Shown piece after piece: positions 7,879 through 15,085 of a stretch of DNA of 32,260 bases. Below the pieces are notes generated by a model. It was given only the letters and a program-made list of their open reading frames with translations, had not been told where the DNA came from and searched no databases. Each line of letters begins with the position of its first letter. The first letter of the stretch is position 1. Both the position numbers and the translations under genes were made by a program. Origin of the DNA: Bacteroidaceae bacterium (lineage in GTDB: Bacteria; Bacteroidota; Bacteroidia; Bacteroidales; Bacteroidaceae); the NCBI GenBank assembly GCA_021443415.1, contig JABUTZ010000013.1:85066-117325 (forward strand), in the 5' to 3' direction.

Positions 7879-9386
7879 TCCTTGTATGTGGCCACGCGCG
7901 CCTCCTGGTCGTAGACGGCGTTGCGCAGCTGCTGGTGGGTTGTGGGCACTGCGGTGCGTGTCAGCTCGGGCACGTTGTATGAGCGCATGCGGTAGGTGTT
8001 GTGGTCGGGGTGCTCCTGTGGCAGCATGAACGCCTTGTGGCCCACACCGTTCTTGTCAAAATAAGCGATGAACGCACGGCTGAAGTTGCCGTCGTCGCGC
8101 CGGCTCGCCAGCACTATCCAGCGGCTGTTGCTCGACCATGTGTGGTAACTGTCGGCGTCGGGGCTGTTGGTGGCTGTGAGCGCATAGCACGAGTCCGTCT
8201 CGAGGTCCTTGACCCAGAGGTCGGCGTCGAGGTGCCAGATGTGGAACTGCCCGTAGCGACCGCGTGTGAAGAGCACGTAGCGGCCGTCGGGGCTGACGCG
8301 CGGGACGGAGGCGCTGAAGCCATCCTTGGCCAGGCTCACCTCCGTGCGCGGAGCGCCGAACGAGCGCGTCCTGAGGTCGAAGGCGAGCGACTTGACATCG
8401 TAGAGGAGCGAGTCCCAGTGAGCCACCATCCACGGCGTGAGCATGCTGTCGGGCATCTCAGCGGGCATGGGCGGCATCTTCGCCTCGCAGTAGAAGAGGC
8501 GGTCGCCCTTGGGCGTCCAGCAGGGGAAGGTCTCGAGGGCGCTGTCGGTGCGCAGGATGTGCTTCACCTCGTTGCGCTCGATATCGTAGAAGAGCAGGTC
8601 CGACTTCTTGTCCAGCACCTCGATGCGCTCGCGGTGGTACTGGTGGAAGGTCTGTCCCGTCTGGTTGGTCGAGAAGACGATGAGGTCCTCGGTCGGGTGC
8701 CAGGTGGGATAGACGCCGGTGCCGAGTATGCTGTCGTGCTTGATCGCCACCTTGGTGGGCACGCCGTCGCGCACGATCATCGTGCCGCCGTGCATGCCAC
8801 GGATGTGGAAGAGGAAGCGGCGCGTGTCATAGGACTGGTAGTTGTGGCAGTTGAGGCAGTGGTTGTGCTCGCCCTCGAACTCGCGGTTGTTCTCCACGAT
8901 CGGCTCCTCGTCGAAGTTGGTCAGGTCGCGCTGGTAGAGGCCCAGCTGGCGGTAGAGCTCGTAGCCGGGCTCGATGAGGCGGTAGGAGAGGTAGCGGTCG
9001 ATGTCCTCGTCGGCCACCGTGATGGTGGTCTCGTGGCGCACCCAGCCTGTCGGGCGGTGGCTGAAGATGTGCATGGCGAGGCTCTTGCCGCGGTTGGCGG
9101 CGAGCGTCTGGCGCCAAGCCACGCTGTCCCACTGCACCACGCCGTCGTCGGTGGCGGCGACCACCATGTCGCCGAGCGTGGCGACGAACTCATCGGCAAC
9201 GTCGTCCACGACTCGGAAGTTGCAGGGTGCGATGTTCGGCGGCAGCGTCACGTCCGTGTAGTCGGGCCAGATGGCCAGCGAGTCGGTCGCCTCGGCGTAG
9301 GAGGCAGGGACTGAAGCGGTGCGCTGGCAAGCCAAGACTACAGAGAATAGAGTGTAGAGTGTAGAGTATAAAAGGAGCTTTTTCAT
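7875..9386 (-). CDS. TolB/PD40 beta-propeller lipoprotein with a CxxCH motif
   Basis: Lipobox-like signal peptide (..VVLAC); CLNCH; repeated propeller blades (YPTWHPTEDLIVFSTN; FPCWTPKGDRLFYC; PRVSPDGRYVLFT; HTWSSNSRWIVLAS). Confidence 0.75.
   Translation of the reverse strand: MKKLLLYSTLYTLFSVVLACQRTASVPASYAEATDSLAIWPDYTDVTLPPNIAPCNFRVVDDVADEFVATLGDMVVAATDDGVVQWDSVAWRQTLAANRGKSLAMHIFSHRPTGWVRHETTITVADEDIDRYLSYRLIEPGYELYRQLGLYQRDLTNFDEEPIVENNREFEGEHNHCLNCHNYQSYDTRRFLFHIRGMHGGTMIVRDGVPTKVAIKHDSILGTGVYPTWHPTEDLIVFSTNQTGQTFHQYHRERIEVLDKKSDLLFYDIERNEVKHILRTDSALETFPCWTPKGDRLFYCEAKMPPMPAEMPDSMLTPWMVAHWDSLLYDVKSLAFDLRTRSFGAPRTEVSLAKDGFSASVPRVSPDGRYVLFTRGRYGQFHIWHLDADLWVKDLETDSCYALTATNSPDADSYHTWSSNSRWIVLASRRDDGNFSRAFIAYFDKNGVGHKAFMLPQEHPDHNTYRMRSYNVPELTRTAVPTTHQQLRNAVYDQEARVATYKE
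9338..9372. repeat. Heptanucleotide array encoding the signal-peptide core of the 7875..9386 gene
   Basis: ctacaga gaataga gtgtaga gtgtaga gtataaa on + strand; sense translation LLYSTLYTLFSVV. Confidence 0.88.
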
Positions 9387-9474
9387 TGTTGATGGGCTGT
9401 CGGTTGTTGTTAGATTGTATAGAGTCTATAGATTCTATAGAATTTATATATGTTGTAGAGAGCAAAGACGCAGA

Positions 9475-9521
9475 AGCAAAGGTAAACCTTTATTCTCTAT
9501 TCTTTATTCTCTATTCTTTAA
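9475..9521 (+). repeat. 14-nt head AGCAAAGGTAAACC plus heptads TTTATTC TCTATTC TTTATTC TCTATTC
   Basis: Direct reading; ends about 2 nt from the stop codon of the 9523..11163 gene. Confidence 0.88.
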
Positions 9522-9522
9522 A

Positions 9523-11163
9523 TCAGTTCACTCCGTCGGACTGGCCGTAGCCGTACTTGGCGGCGGCGTCGGAGCGGGTGGCGCGGAGGTTGCCGAAATA
9601 GTAGTAGTAGGGGTAGTAGCCGCGCGACTCGTGGAAGAGACCGTCGGCGTAGGGGATGCGCTCCTGCGTGTTGCCAGTGGCTCCGAGGGCCTGCATGCGG
9701 CGCACGAACGACTGGTAGCGCTGGAGGTTGAGCTTGAGGCTGGGCAGAGCCTCGAGGATGCCCGGTTGCTTGTTCGCCTGCATGGCGAGGGCGTCGGCTA
9801 TGATGGGGTTCTGCAGGACACCCTCTTCGCCGAGGTACTGCGCGCGTTCGATGAACGGCGGCATCAGCTTGGTGTAGAGGCACACGGCCACGCTGTTGAT
9901 GAGCGCCTGGCGCGAGCGGCCCTCGAAGAGCGAGAGGTTGTAGCCGAGGAAGGCGGGGTCGGTGTAGCTCGACTCGAAGTTGTCGTGGAGCGGTTCGAGG
10001 CGGCGGATTCCCGCCACCGTCGGATCCTTCTCCATCTTCACGGTGTCGGCGAGGTAGGCGGACCATTTCTCCACGAAGTCCGCCGTGCCCGGTGTGCGGC
10101 TCAGGACGTTCAGGTACTTGCGCGCCACCTTGTCCTCGTGGCGCAGGGCGGTCACCTGGGTCAGGAGCTTGAGGTTGTGGAGCGTAGGCCCGTCCATCGT
10201 CATGTCCTCCATCGCCTTGTGGTAGGCGAACTGCGCCAGTCCGGCGTGGAGGTCGCACTCGGAGATGTAGTACGACGTCTCGTTCATCAGCTGTCCCTCC
10301 CAGTCGTACATGTAAATCGAGTCGTATTCGAAGCGAATGTCGAAGAGGTGCTTCATGATGGCGTCCTGGCGCACGAGGGCGATGGCGTAGTAGGCGGACA
10401 TCGGACGGCAGGTGATGGTGGCGTTGTCGGTCGCCGTCTTGCGTATGCCGTCCCAGTCCTCGTCGGCGTAGAGGCGCTCCATCGTGCCCGTCGGACGCGT
10501 CCACGGACGATACTGCGTCTCCCAGACGGCGGTCAGGGCGAGGAGGGTGAGCGGGAGCAGGTTGAGCGCCCATGCGAAGCGGAAGTCGGGTTTAGGCTCT
10601 TGTGCTCCCCAGTGGCGCATGGACGTGAGAGCCGCGAGGATGCCCACGAGGGCGAGGACGAGCACGGGAATGCCAAAGATGCGTCCCGGCTCACCCTTGA
10701 AATAGACGTTGAAGCTCGTGAACGTCAGCCAGGCGACCCATGCCACCGAGGGCAGGTAGCAGAGGGCGGCGAGGCGGCGCGCACGGCAGATGCGCTTCAG
10801 GCAGCAGGCCACTCCCGTCAGCAGGACGGCGAAGACGAGCGAGCCCAGCCACGGCCAGGCGTAGAGGGCGAGCAGAGCGCGGCCGGCAACCCACAGGCTG
10901 CCGAGCGGACGCGACCAGACGTGCTGGACCAGTTCCCACTCGAAGGCGAAGAACGAGCGTTCGTGGGCGGTCCATATCACATCGCCCCACCACAGCCAGC
11001 TCCACGCCCATACGGCGACGAAGAAGAGCGCCGGCGAGGCGGCGATGCGCGAGAGTGTTGTCCGCCAGCCGTTCTTGGGTGCGGCGGCGGGTGCGGCGGG
11101 TGCTGCGGGTGCGTTGGCGGGTGCGTTGGCGGTGTGTGCGTTATTTGAGGTTCGTGTTTTCAT
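9523..11163 (-). CDS. Large multi-pass membrane protein of Bacteroidales (possibly DUF6057 family)
   Basis: Several N-terminal hydrophobic helices followed by a helical soluble region; Ala/Pro-rich N-terminus (ANAPAAPAAPAAAP). Start trimmed to ATG 11163. Confidence 0.6.
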   Translation of the reverse strand: MKTRTSNNAHTANAPANAPAAPAAPAAAPKNGWRTTLSRIAASPALFFVAVWAWSWLWWGDVIWTAHERSFFAFEWELVQHVWSRPLGSLWVAGRALLALYAWPWLGSLVFAVLLTGVACCLKRICRARRLAALCYLPSVAWVAWLTFTSFNVYFKGEPGRIFGIPVLVLALVGILAALTSMRHWGAQEPKPDFRFAWALNLLPLTLLALTAVWETQYRPWTRPTGTMERLYADEDWDGIRKTATDNATITCRPMSAYYAIALVRQDAIMKHLFDIRFEYDSIYMYDWEGQLMNETSYYISECDLHAGLAQFAYHKAMEDMTMDGPTLHNLKLLTQVTALRHEDKVARKYLNVLSRTPGTADFVEKWSAYLADTVKMEKDPTVAGIRRLEPLHDNFESSYTDPAFLGYNLSLFEGRSRQALINSVAVCLYTKLMPPFIERAQYLGEEGVLQNPIIADALAMQANKQPGILEALPSLKLNLQRYQSFVRRMQALGATGNTQERIPYADGLFHESRGYYPYYYYFGNLRATRSDAAAKYGYGQSDGVN

Positions 11164-11188
11164 CTGCACATTTTGCGTTATATTACTG

Positions 11189-11196
11189 CAAATATA
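11189..11196 (-). promoter_or_regulatory. Putative -7 box (TATATTTG) for the 9523..11163 gene
   Basis: caaatata on + strand, 26 nt upstream of the start; no clear -33 box. Confidence 0.4.
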
Positions 11197-11371
11197 CAAT
11201 TTTTCTGCGATTTTCCATCATTATTTGTGCAAGAATGCATGTTTTGTGGCGAAAATGCGCAAGAAAATGTGCGTTTTTTCGCTTTGGAGAGGGAAAAATG
11301 AGTAAATTTGCGGGTCGAGGGGCGGCCGGTGGTGAGGCGGCTGGGGTGACAGCTGGGGCGACAGCTGGGGC

Positions 11372-11399
11372 GGGAACTGTCGTTTCCTGCACGGAACCC
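11372..11399 (+). repeat. Dispersed hairpin element (GGAACTGTCGTTTCC...CACGGAACC)
   Basis: Similar to 32116-32143, with stem changes that preserve pairing. Confidence 0.55.
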
Positions 11400-11413
11400 G
11401 CATCGACGCATGG

Positions 11414-11467
11414 GCATCTGCGCTCATCTGCGTTGACAAACATATTGTAAATTGTCAAATAGTAAAT
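11414..11467 (+). repeat. Leader repeat: ATCTGCG x2 plus ATTGTAAATTGTCAAATAGTAAAT before the AraC start codon
   Basis: The 24-nt segment 11444-11467 is identical to the reverse complement of 29128-29151. Confidence 0.85.
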
Positions 11468-11475
11468 AGAGTAAG

Positions 11476-12369
11476 ATGAAAGAGAGTAGTCCGGTGGCGA
11501 TAGGGATCAACGACTTTCCGGAGTCGTTGGGAGGGAGACTGAAGGATGTCATACTGCTGTTCGACAACCTTGAGGACCATGGGCACAGGCGCACGGAGGA
11601 CGCGTTTCCGCTCAAGACGGAGGACGTGATCTTCGTGATGATGGTCGGCGGCGAGTGCCGCATGATGGTCAACATGGAGGAGGTGACGGTGCGCAAGGGG
11701 CAGGTGCTCGGCATCATGCCCAACAGTGTGTTCATGGCGCGCTGGGCCAGCGATGACATGCGTTTCTGCTGTTTCTCGATGGCGTCCGACCTCTACGACT
11801 CCATCCTCAAGACCGTGGGCCTGTACATCAGTCTGCCGGAGCGTTACGCCCGCTTCACGATAGTCGACTGCGACGAGAAGTCGGTGGAGAGTTCGCTGGA
11901 GATGTACGCCATCATGAAGCGCGAGCTCCTGGGCGAGGACTATCCGACGAAGAAGATGGTGATGGAGCGCTACTGCGAGATACTCCTGCTCAAGTGCATC
12001 TACCGTCTTGATACCCACCAGCCCAGCGAGCAACCCGAGCTTGTCGTGCCTCGCCGCGTGCAAATCTACCGCGACTTCCTCTCCCTGCTTGAGCAGCATT
12101 TCCTGCGCGAGCGCAACCTCGCGTTCTATGCCAGCCAGCTCTGTCTCACGCCCAAGTACCTCTCCACCGTCGTGCGCGAGGTGAGCGGCAAGCACGGGGC
12201 GCAGTGGATCGACGAGTATGTCACCATGGAGGCGAAGGCGATGCTCCGCCAGGGGCGTTACAACATCAAGCAGGTCAGCGACGCCCTCCACTTCTCTTCG
12301 CAGAGCATGTTCGGCCGCTTCTTCAAGAAGATGACCGGCTACACGCCGAAGGAGTACAAGCAGCTTTGA
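11476..12369 (+). CDS. AraC family transcriptional regulator
   Basis: C-terminal HTH: LCLTPKYLSTVVREVSGKHGAQWIDEYVTMEAKAMLRQGRYNIKQVSDALHFSSQSMFGRFFKKMTGYTPKEYKQL. Confidence 0.93.
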   Translation: MKESSPVAIGINDFPESLGGRLKDVILLFDNLEDHGHRRTEDAFPLKTEDVIFVMMVGGECRMMVNMEEVTVRKGQVLGIMPNSVFMARWASDDMRFCCFSMASDLYDSILKTVGLYISLPERYARFTIVDCDEKSVESSLEMYAIMKRELLGEDYPTKKMVMERYCEILLLKCIYRLDTHQPSEQPELVVPRRVQIYRDFLSLLEQHFLRERNLAFYASQLCLTPKYLSTVVREVSGKHGAQWIDEYVTMEAKAMLRQGRYNIKQVSDALHFSSQSMFGRFFKKMTGYTPKEYKQL

Positions 12370-12505
12370 TGGGAGTTGACTCGCTGCACTCGTGGAGTTA
12401 ACTCGCTTTGCTCGTGGAGTTAACTCGCTTTGCTCGTGGAGTTAACTCGCTACGCTCGTGGGAGTTAACTCGCTTCGCTCGTGGGAGTTAACGGGAGTTA
12501 ATGAA
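12370..12505. repeat. Tandem array of about 22-bp units containing the palindrome GAGTTAACTC
   Basis: Five consecutive units of the form tggagttaactcgctttgctcg, followed by degenerate gggagttaac units. Confidence 0.92.
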
Positions 12506-12507
12506 TG

Positions 12508-12540
12508 GGAGTTAACGGAAGGTGTTATTCCGTTAACTCC
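12508..12540. terminator. 13-bp perfect inverted repeat GGAGTTAACGGAA/TTCCGTTAACTCC between convergent genes
   Basis: Loop ggtgtta (12521-12527); no T-tract, so the termination role is inferred only. Confidence 0.55.
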
Positions 12541-12643
12541 TAGCGCCGCAAGGCGCATTACTTCCATTCATTAACTCCCAGCCTGCCGAAAGGCAGGCAT
12601 AACTTCCATTTATTAACTCCCAGCGCCGCAAGGCGCATTACTC
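12541..12643. repeat. Three GNRA-tetraloop hairpin modules in TTAACTCC...TTCCATT direct repeats
   Basis: GCGCC-GCAA-GGCGC (12543-12556), GCCTGCC-GAAA-GGCAGGC (12581-12598), GCGCC-GCAA-GGCGC (12623-12636). Confidence 0.9.
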
Positions 12644-12646
12644 CCA

Positions 12647-14953
12647 TCAAGGCAACAAGATTTTCTTGTTGCCGACAATGTTGATGCCCTTGACGGGGCG
12701 TGCGAGGCGCGTGCCGGTCAGGCTGTGGATGGCTGTGGTGGCGGAGTCGGTGACGACGGTCGCGATGCCATCGAGGGTGATGCGTATGGTGAAGGAGTAT
12801 TCGGTGTAGATGGGGTCGCCCGTGGCGGCGTTGCAGACAGCACCCGAGCCGAGTACGAAGCGGTAGGTGCCGGGAGCCGTGATGGGGCTGTCGAGCGTGA
12901 ACGTCACCTGGTTGTCCACCTGCTCGCCATCTGCGCGCTCGTTGAAATGGCCGGTGAAGCGCGCGCCCTCACCCTCGGCCACCACCTCCTCGACATACGA
13001 GTCGACGGACGCGTCCCAGGTCGGGTTCACCGTGTTGTAGTTGAAGAACGTCAGCAGGATCGACTCGATGCTCTCCACCGTGTCGCCATCGCCGGGAGTC
13101 GCCACCACGTCGCGGCCGTCCCAGTTGCCCGTGACATTATAGACGAGCGTGAACGCCGTGCTCGCCAGGCCAGCAGTAAACTGGCTCTCGCCGTAGGTGT
13201 AGTCGCCGATGGCACCCTCGGGCACCGTGATGGTCACCTCGGAAGCCGCGCGCACGGGTTCGTCGAACATAATCATGACGTTCGTCATGCCGTCGCTCAC
13301 GAGACGGACGGTGGTGAAGTACTCCTCGTCCGCCGTCTTGACGCAGGCCGTCGGTTTCCTGTCCGAGTTGATGGCGTAGGTCGAGAAGAGAGGCAGATAG
13401 ACCTCGCCCAGCATGTTGAGGCTCGAACCGCTCACGGGATCGGCGAACATGGCGATGTCCCATTCGTAGGCGACGCCGCTGTTGTAGTAAGCCGCCACGG
13501 GGTGCATCGTGCCGTCAAGGCTCCAGATGATGTGGAGCGAGACACGCACGTTGTAGCCGTCCTTGGCTCCCGTGGGCAGGCGGAAGCCGATGAGTTGCTC
13601 CTTGCCCTCGGTAGTCAGCTGGCAGTCCTTGAGGTCGACGAACTCGTCGCGCAGGTCACCCCCGGCGGTCGTCCACGACACCTCGATGCCGTCGTAGTGC
13701 ACCAGTCCGGTGTCGCCGACCCATATCTCCACCTCCTGGTTCTCCTCGGTCAGGCGAGTGCCCGAGGCGGGCAGGATCTCGTAGGCGAGCACATCGGTTA
13801 TGTCCTTGAAAGGCAGGGTGTAGGAGAACGAACCAATCGTGCCGTGCTCGCCGCTGTAGCATGACTGACCGTTCGGGTCGCGCACCTCGAGGAGTTTGAA
13901 CTCGAAGGTGTTCCATGCTATGTTCAGGTTCATCGTCTTGTATGTGCGCATCACTCCCGTGAAGTCCACCTTGACCGTGTTGCCCTCGATGGTGACGCGG
14001 TTGGCGATGTCCTCGTCCACCCACACGTCGTCCACCTCGGCGTTGCCCATCATCAGATGTGCGCTCGCACTGCCCACCTCGTCGGAGAACGTGAACACGG
14101 CGATGCCCTCCTCGTCGCCCTCGTTGAACCACGACTTGATGGCCGCGGGCACCTTGGCGCTGACGAGCGTGAGGGGAGTCTTGCTAATCTTCCAGCGCAG
14201 GGTGAGCGAGCCGTCGGAGCCGAACTGCTGTCCCTCGCACTTGATGCCCGTGAGTTTCATCACCAGTTCGTCGCCCTCCTTTACCTTGCCCGAGCTCATC
14301 CAGCCATAGACGACGGTGCCGAGCTGTAGGCGGAAGCCATGGTCGTAGTGGCCCCAGACGAAGTCCTCCCAGTTCTCGACCACGCCCGAGGCTCCGTCGT
14401 CCGAGTAGTGGAGGATGCCGGCGGCTATCAGCTCGTTCCAGCGCGCCTGCGGATAGACGGTGGTGGAGCAGGAGCCGCAGGTCAGCGTGCCCTCGTGGAA
14501 CTCCACCTCGTTGGTGTTGAACGTGATCTGGAGTATGCCGTCGTTGGTAACGTCGAAGGGAGAGCCCTCGGCGGGGCTCACATCCTTGAGGGCAGGCACG
14601 AACGAGCCCTCCTTCTCGAAGGTGGCCATCACCTCGAAGTCGGCGAACGGCGACGTGTAGGTGATGTAGTAGAGCATGCCCGCCTTGGCGGTGAAGTAAT
14701 AGCCAGCCTCCTCACCTCCGTAGATGCCGTTGAAGGTGGCGACGATCTGCTCGCCGTTCCTTGACTTGATGGCAGGCGAGGCGTTGTAGCCCGTCAGCGA
14801 GATCTTGCCGTTGGCGGGAGCCGCCACCTGGAAATAGGTCGAGCCCATCGCCGCTACGGGATACTTCTTGCCGAAAGTCATCGGGGTGTAGGTTTGCGCT
14901 GTCGCGCACAAAGAATAAAGAATAAAGAATAAAGAATAAAGGAGATGTTTCAT
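12647..14953 (-). CDS. Secreted multi-domain protein with T9SS-like short C-terminal motif
   Basis: Signal peptide MKHLLYSLFFILYSLCATAQ; C-term IHSLTGTRLARPVKGINIVGNKKILLP. Confidence 0.75.
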   Translation of the reverse strand: MKHLLYSLFFILYSLCATAQTYTPMTFGKKYPVAAMGSTYFQVAAPANGKISLTGYNASPAIKSRNGEQIVATFNGIYGGEEAGYYFTAKAGMLYYITYTSPFADFEVMATFEKEGSFVPALKDVSPAEGSPFDVTNDGILQITFNTNEVEFHEGTLTCGSCSTTVYPQARWNELIAAGILHYSDDGASGVVENWEDFVWGHYDHGFRLQLGTVVYGWMSSGKVKEGDELVMKLTGIKCEGQQFGSDGSLTLRWKISKTPLTLVSAKVPAAIKSWFNEGDEEGIAVFTFSDEVGSASAHLMMGNAEVDDVWVDEDIANRVTIEGNTVKVDFTGVMRTYKTMNLNIAWNTFEFKLLEVRDPNGQSCYSGEHGTIGSFSYTLPFKDITDVLAYEILPASGTRLTEENQEVEIWVGDTGLVHYDGIEVSWTTAGGDLRDEFVDLKDCQLTTEGKEQLIGFRLPTGAKDGYNVRVSLHIIWSLDGTMHPVAAYYNSGVAYEWDIAMFADPVSGSSLNMLGEVYLPLFSTYAINSDRKPTACVKTADEEYFTTVRLVSDGMTNVMIMFDEPVRAASEVTITVPEGAIGDYTYGESQFTAGLASTAFTLVYNVTGNWDGRDVVATPGDGDTVESIESILLTFFNYNTVNPTWDASVDSYVEEVVAEGEGARFTGHFNERADGEQVDNQVTFTLDSPITAPGTYRFVLGSGAVCNAATGDPIYTEYSFTIRITLDGIATVVTDSATTAIHSLTGTRLARPVKGINIVGNKKILLP
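14913..14940. repeat. Four perfect GAATAAA heptads encoding the signal-peptide core of the 12647..14953 gene
   Basis: gaataaa x4 on + strand, translating on the minus strand as LYSLFFILYSL. Confidence 0.92.
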
Positions 14954-14960
14954 TGTGTGT

Positions 14961-14995
14961 GGGAGTTAGCGGGAGTTAGCGGGAGTTAGCGGGAG
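14961..14995. repeat. Decanucleotide tandem repeat GGGAGTTAGC x3 plus partial
   Basis: gggagttagcgggagttagcgggagttagcgggag. Confidence 0.9.
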
Positions 14996-14997
14996 AT

Positions 14998-15054
14998 TTT
15001 TTTCGAGATTTCGAATTTTCGATGTTTTCGAGATTTCGATTTGTCGTTATATCG
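14998..15054. repeat. TTTTCGAGATTTCGA direct repeats plus CGTTATATCG
   Basis: ttttcgagatttcga present twice; a copy also at 29331-29345. Confidence 0.75.
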
Positions 15055-15085
15055 ATGTAAGGGGGCGGAGGGGAGGACGAGGTGC

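Noticed and set aside
8001-9314. 437-aa plus-strand ORF opposite the PD40 lipoprotein gene
   Set aside because: Shadow ORF with low-complexity composition; the minus strand carries the coherent propeller protein.
9416-9450. TATAGA-rich 9-bp near-tandem (tatagagtc tatagattc tatagaatt)
   Set aside because: Single locus, degenerate and AT-rich; may be promoter-region low complexity, not enough support for a separate element.
9415-11148. 577-aa plus-strand ORF opposite the membrane-protein gene
   Set aside because: Antisense shadow ORF; its hydrophobic start is simply the heptad array translated (FSILYSLFF).
11047-11160. Ala/Pro-rich N-terminus of the membrane protein as a possible novel domain
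   Set aside because: Low-complexity GCN-rich repeat; probably a linker, no further support.
11340-11377. CTGGGGYGACAG x3 tandem repeat upstream of araC
   Set aside because: Short (about 12-bp units, 3 copies) and without clear relation to the other families; could be a simple minisatellite.
12370-12505. Tandem ~22-bp repeats considered as a CRISPR array
   Set aside because: Units are contiguous with no unique spacers, and no cas genes are nearby.
12725-13864. 379-aa plus-strand ORF opposite the 768-aa secreted protein gene
   Set aside because: Shadow ORF; no family resemblance, overlaps a convincing secreted protein on the other strand.
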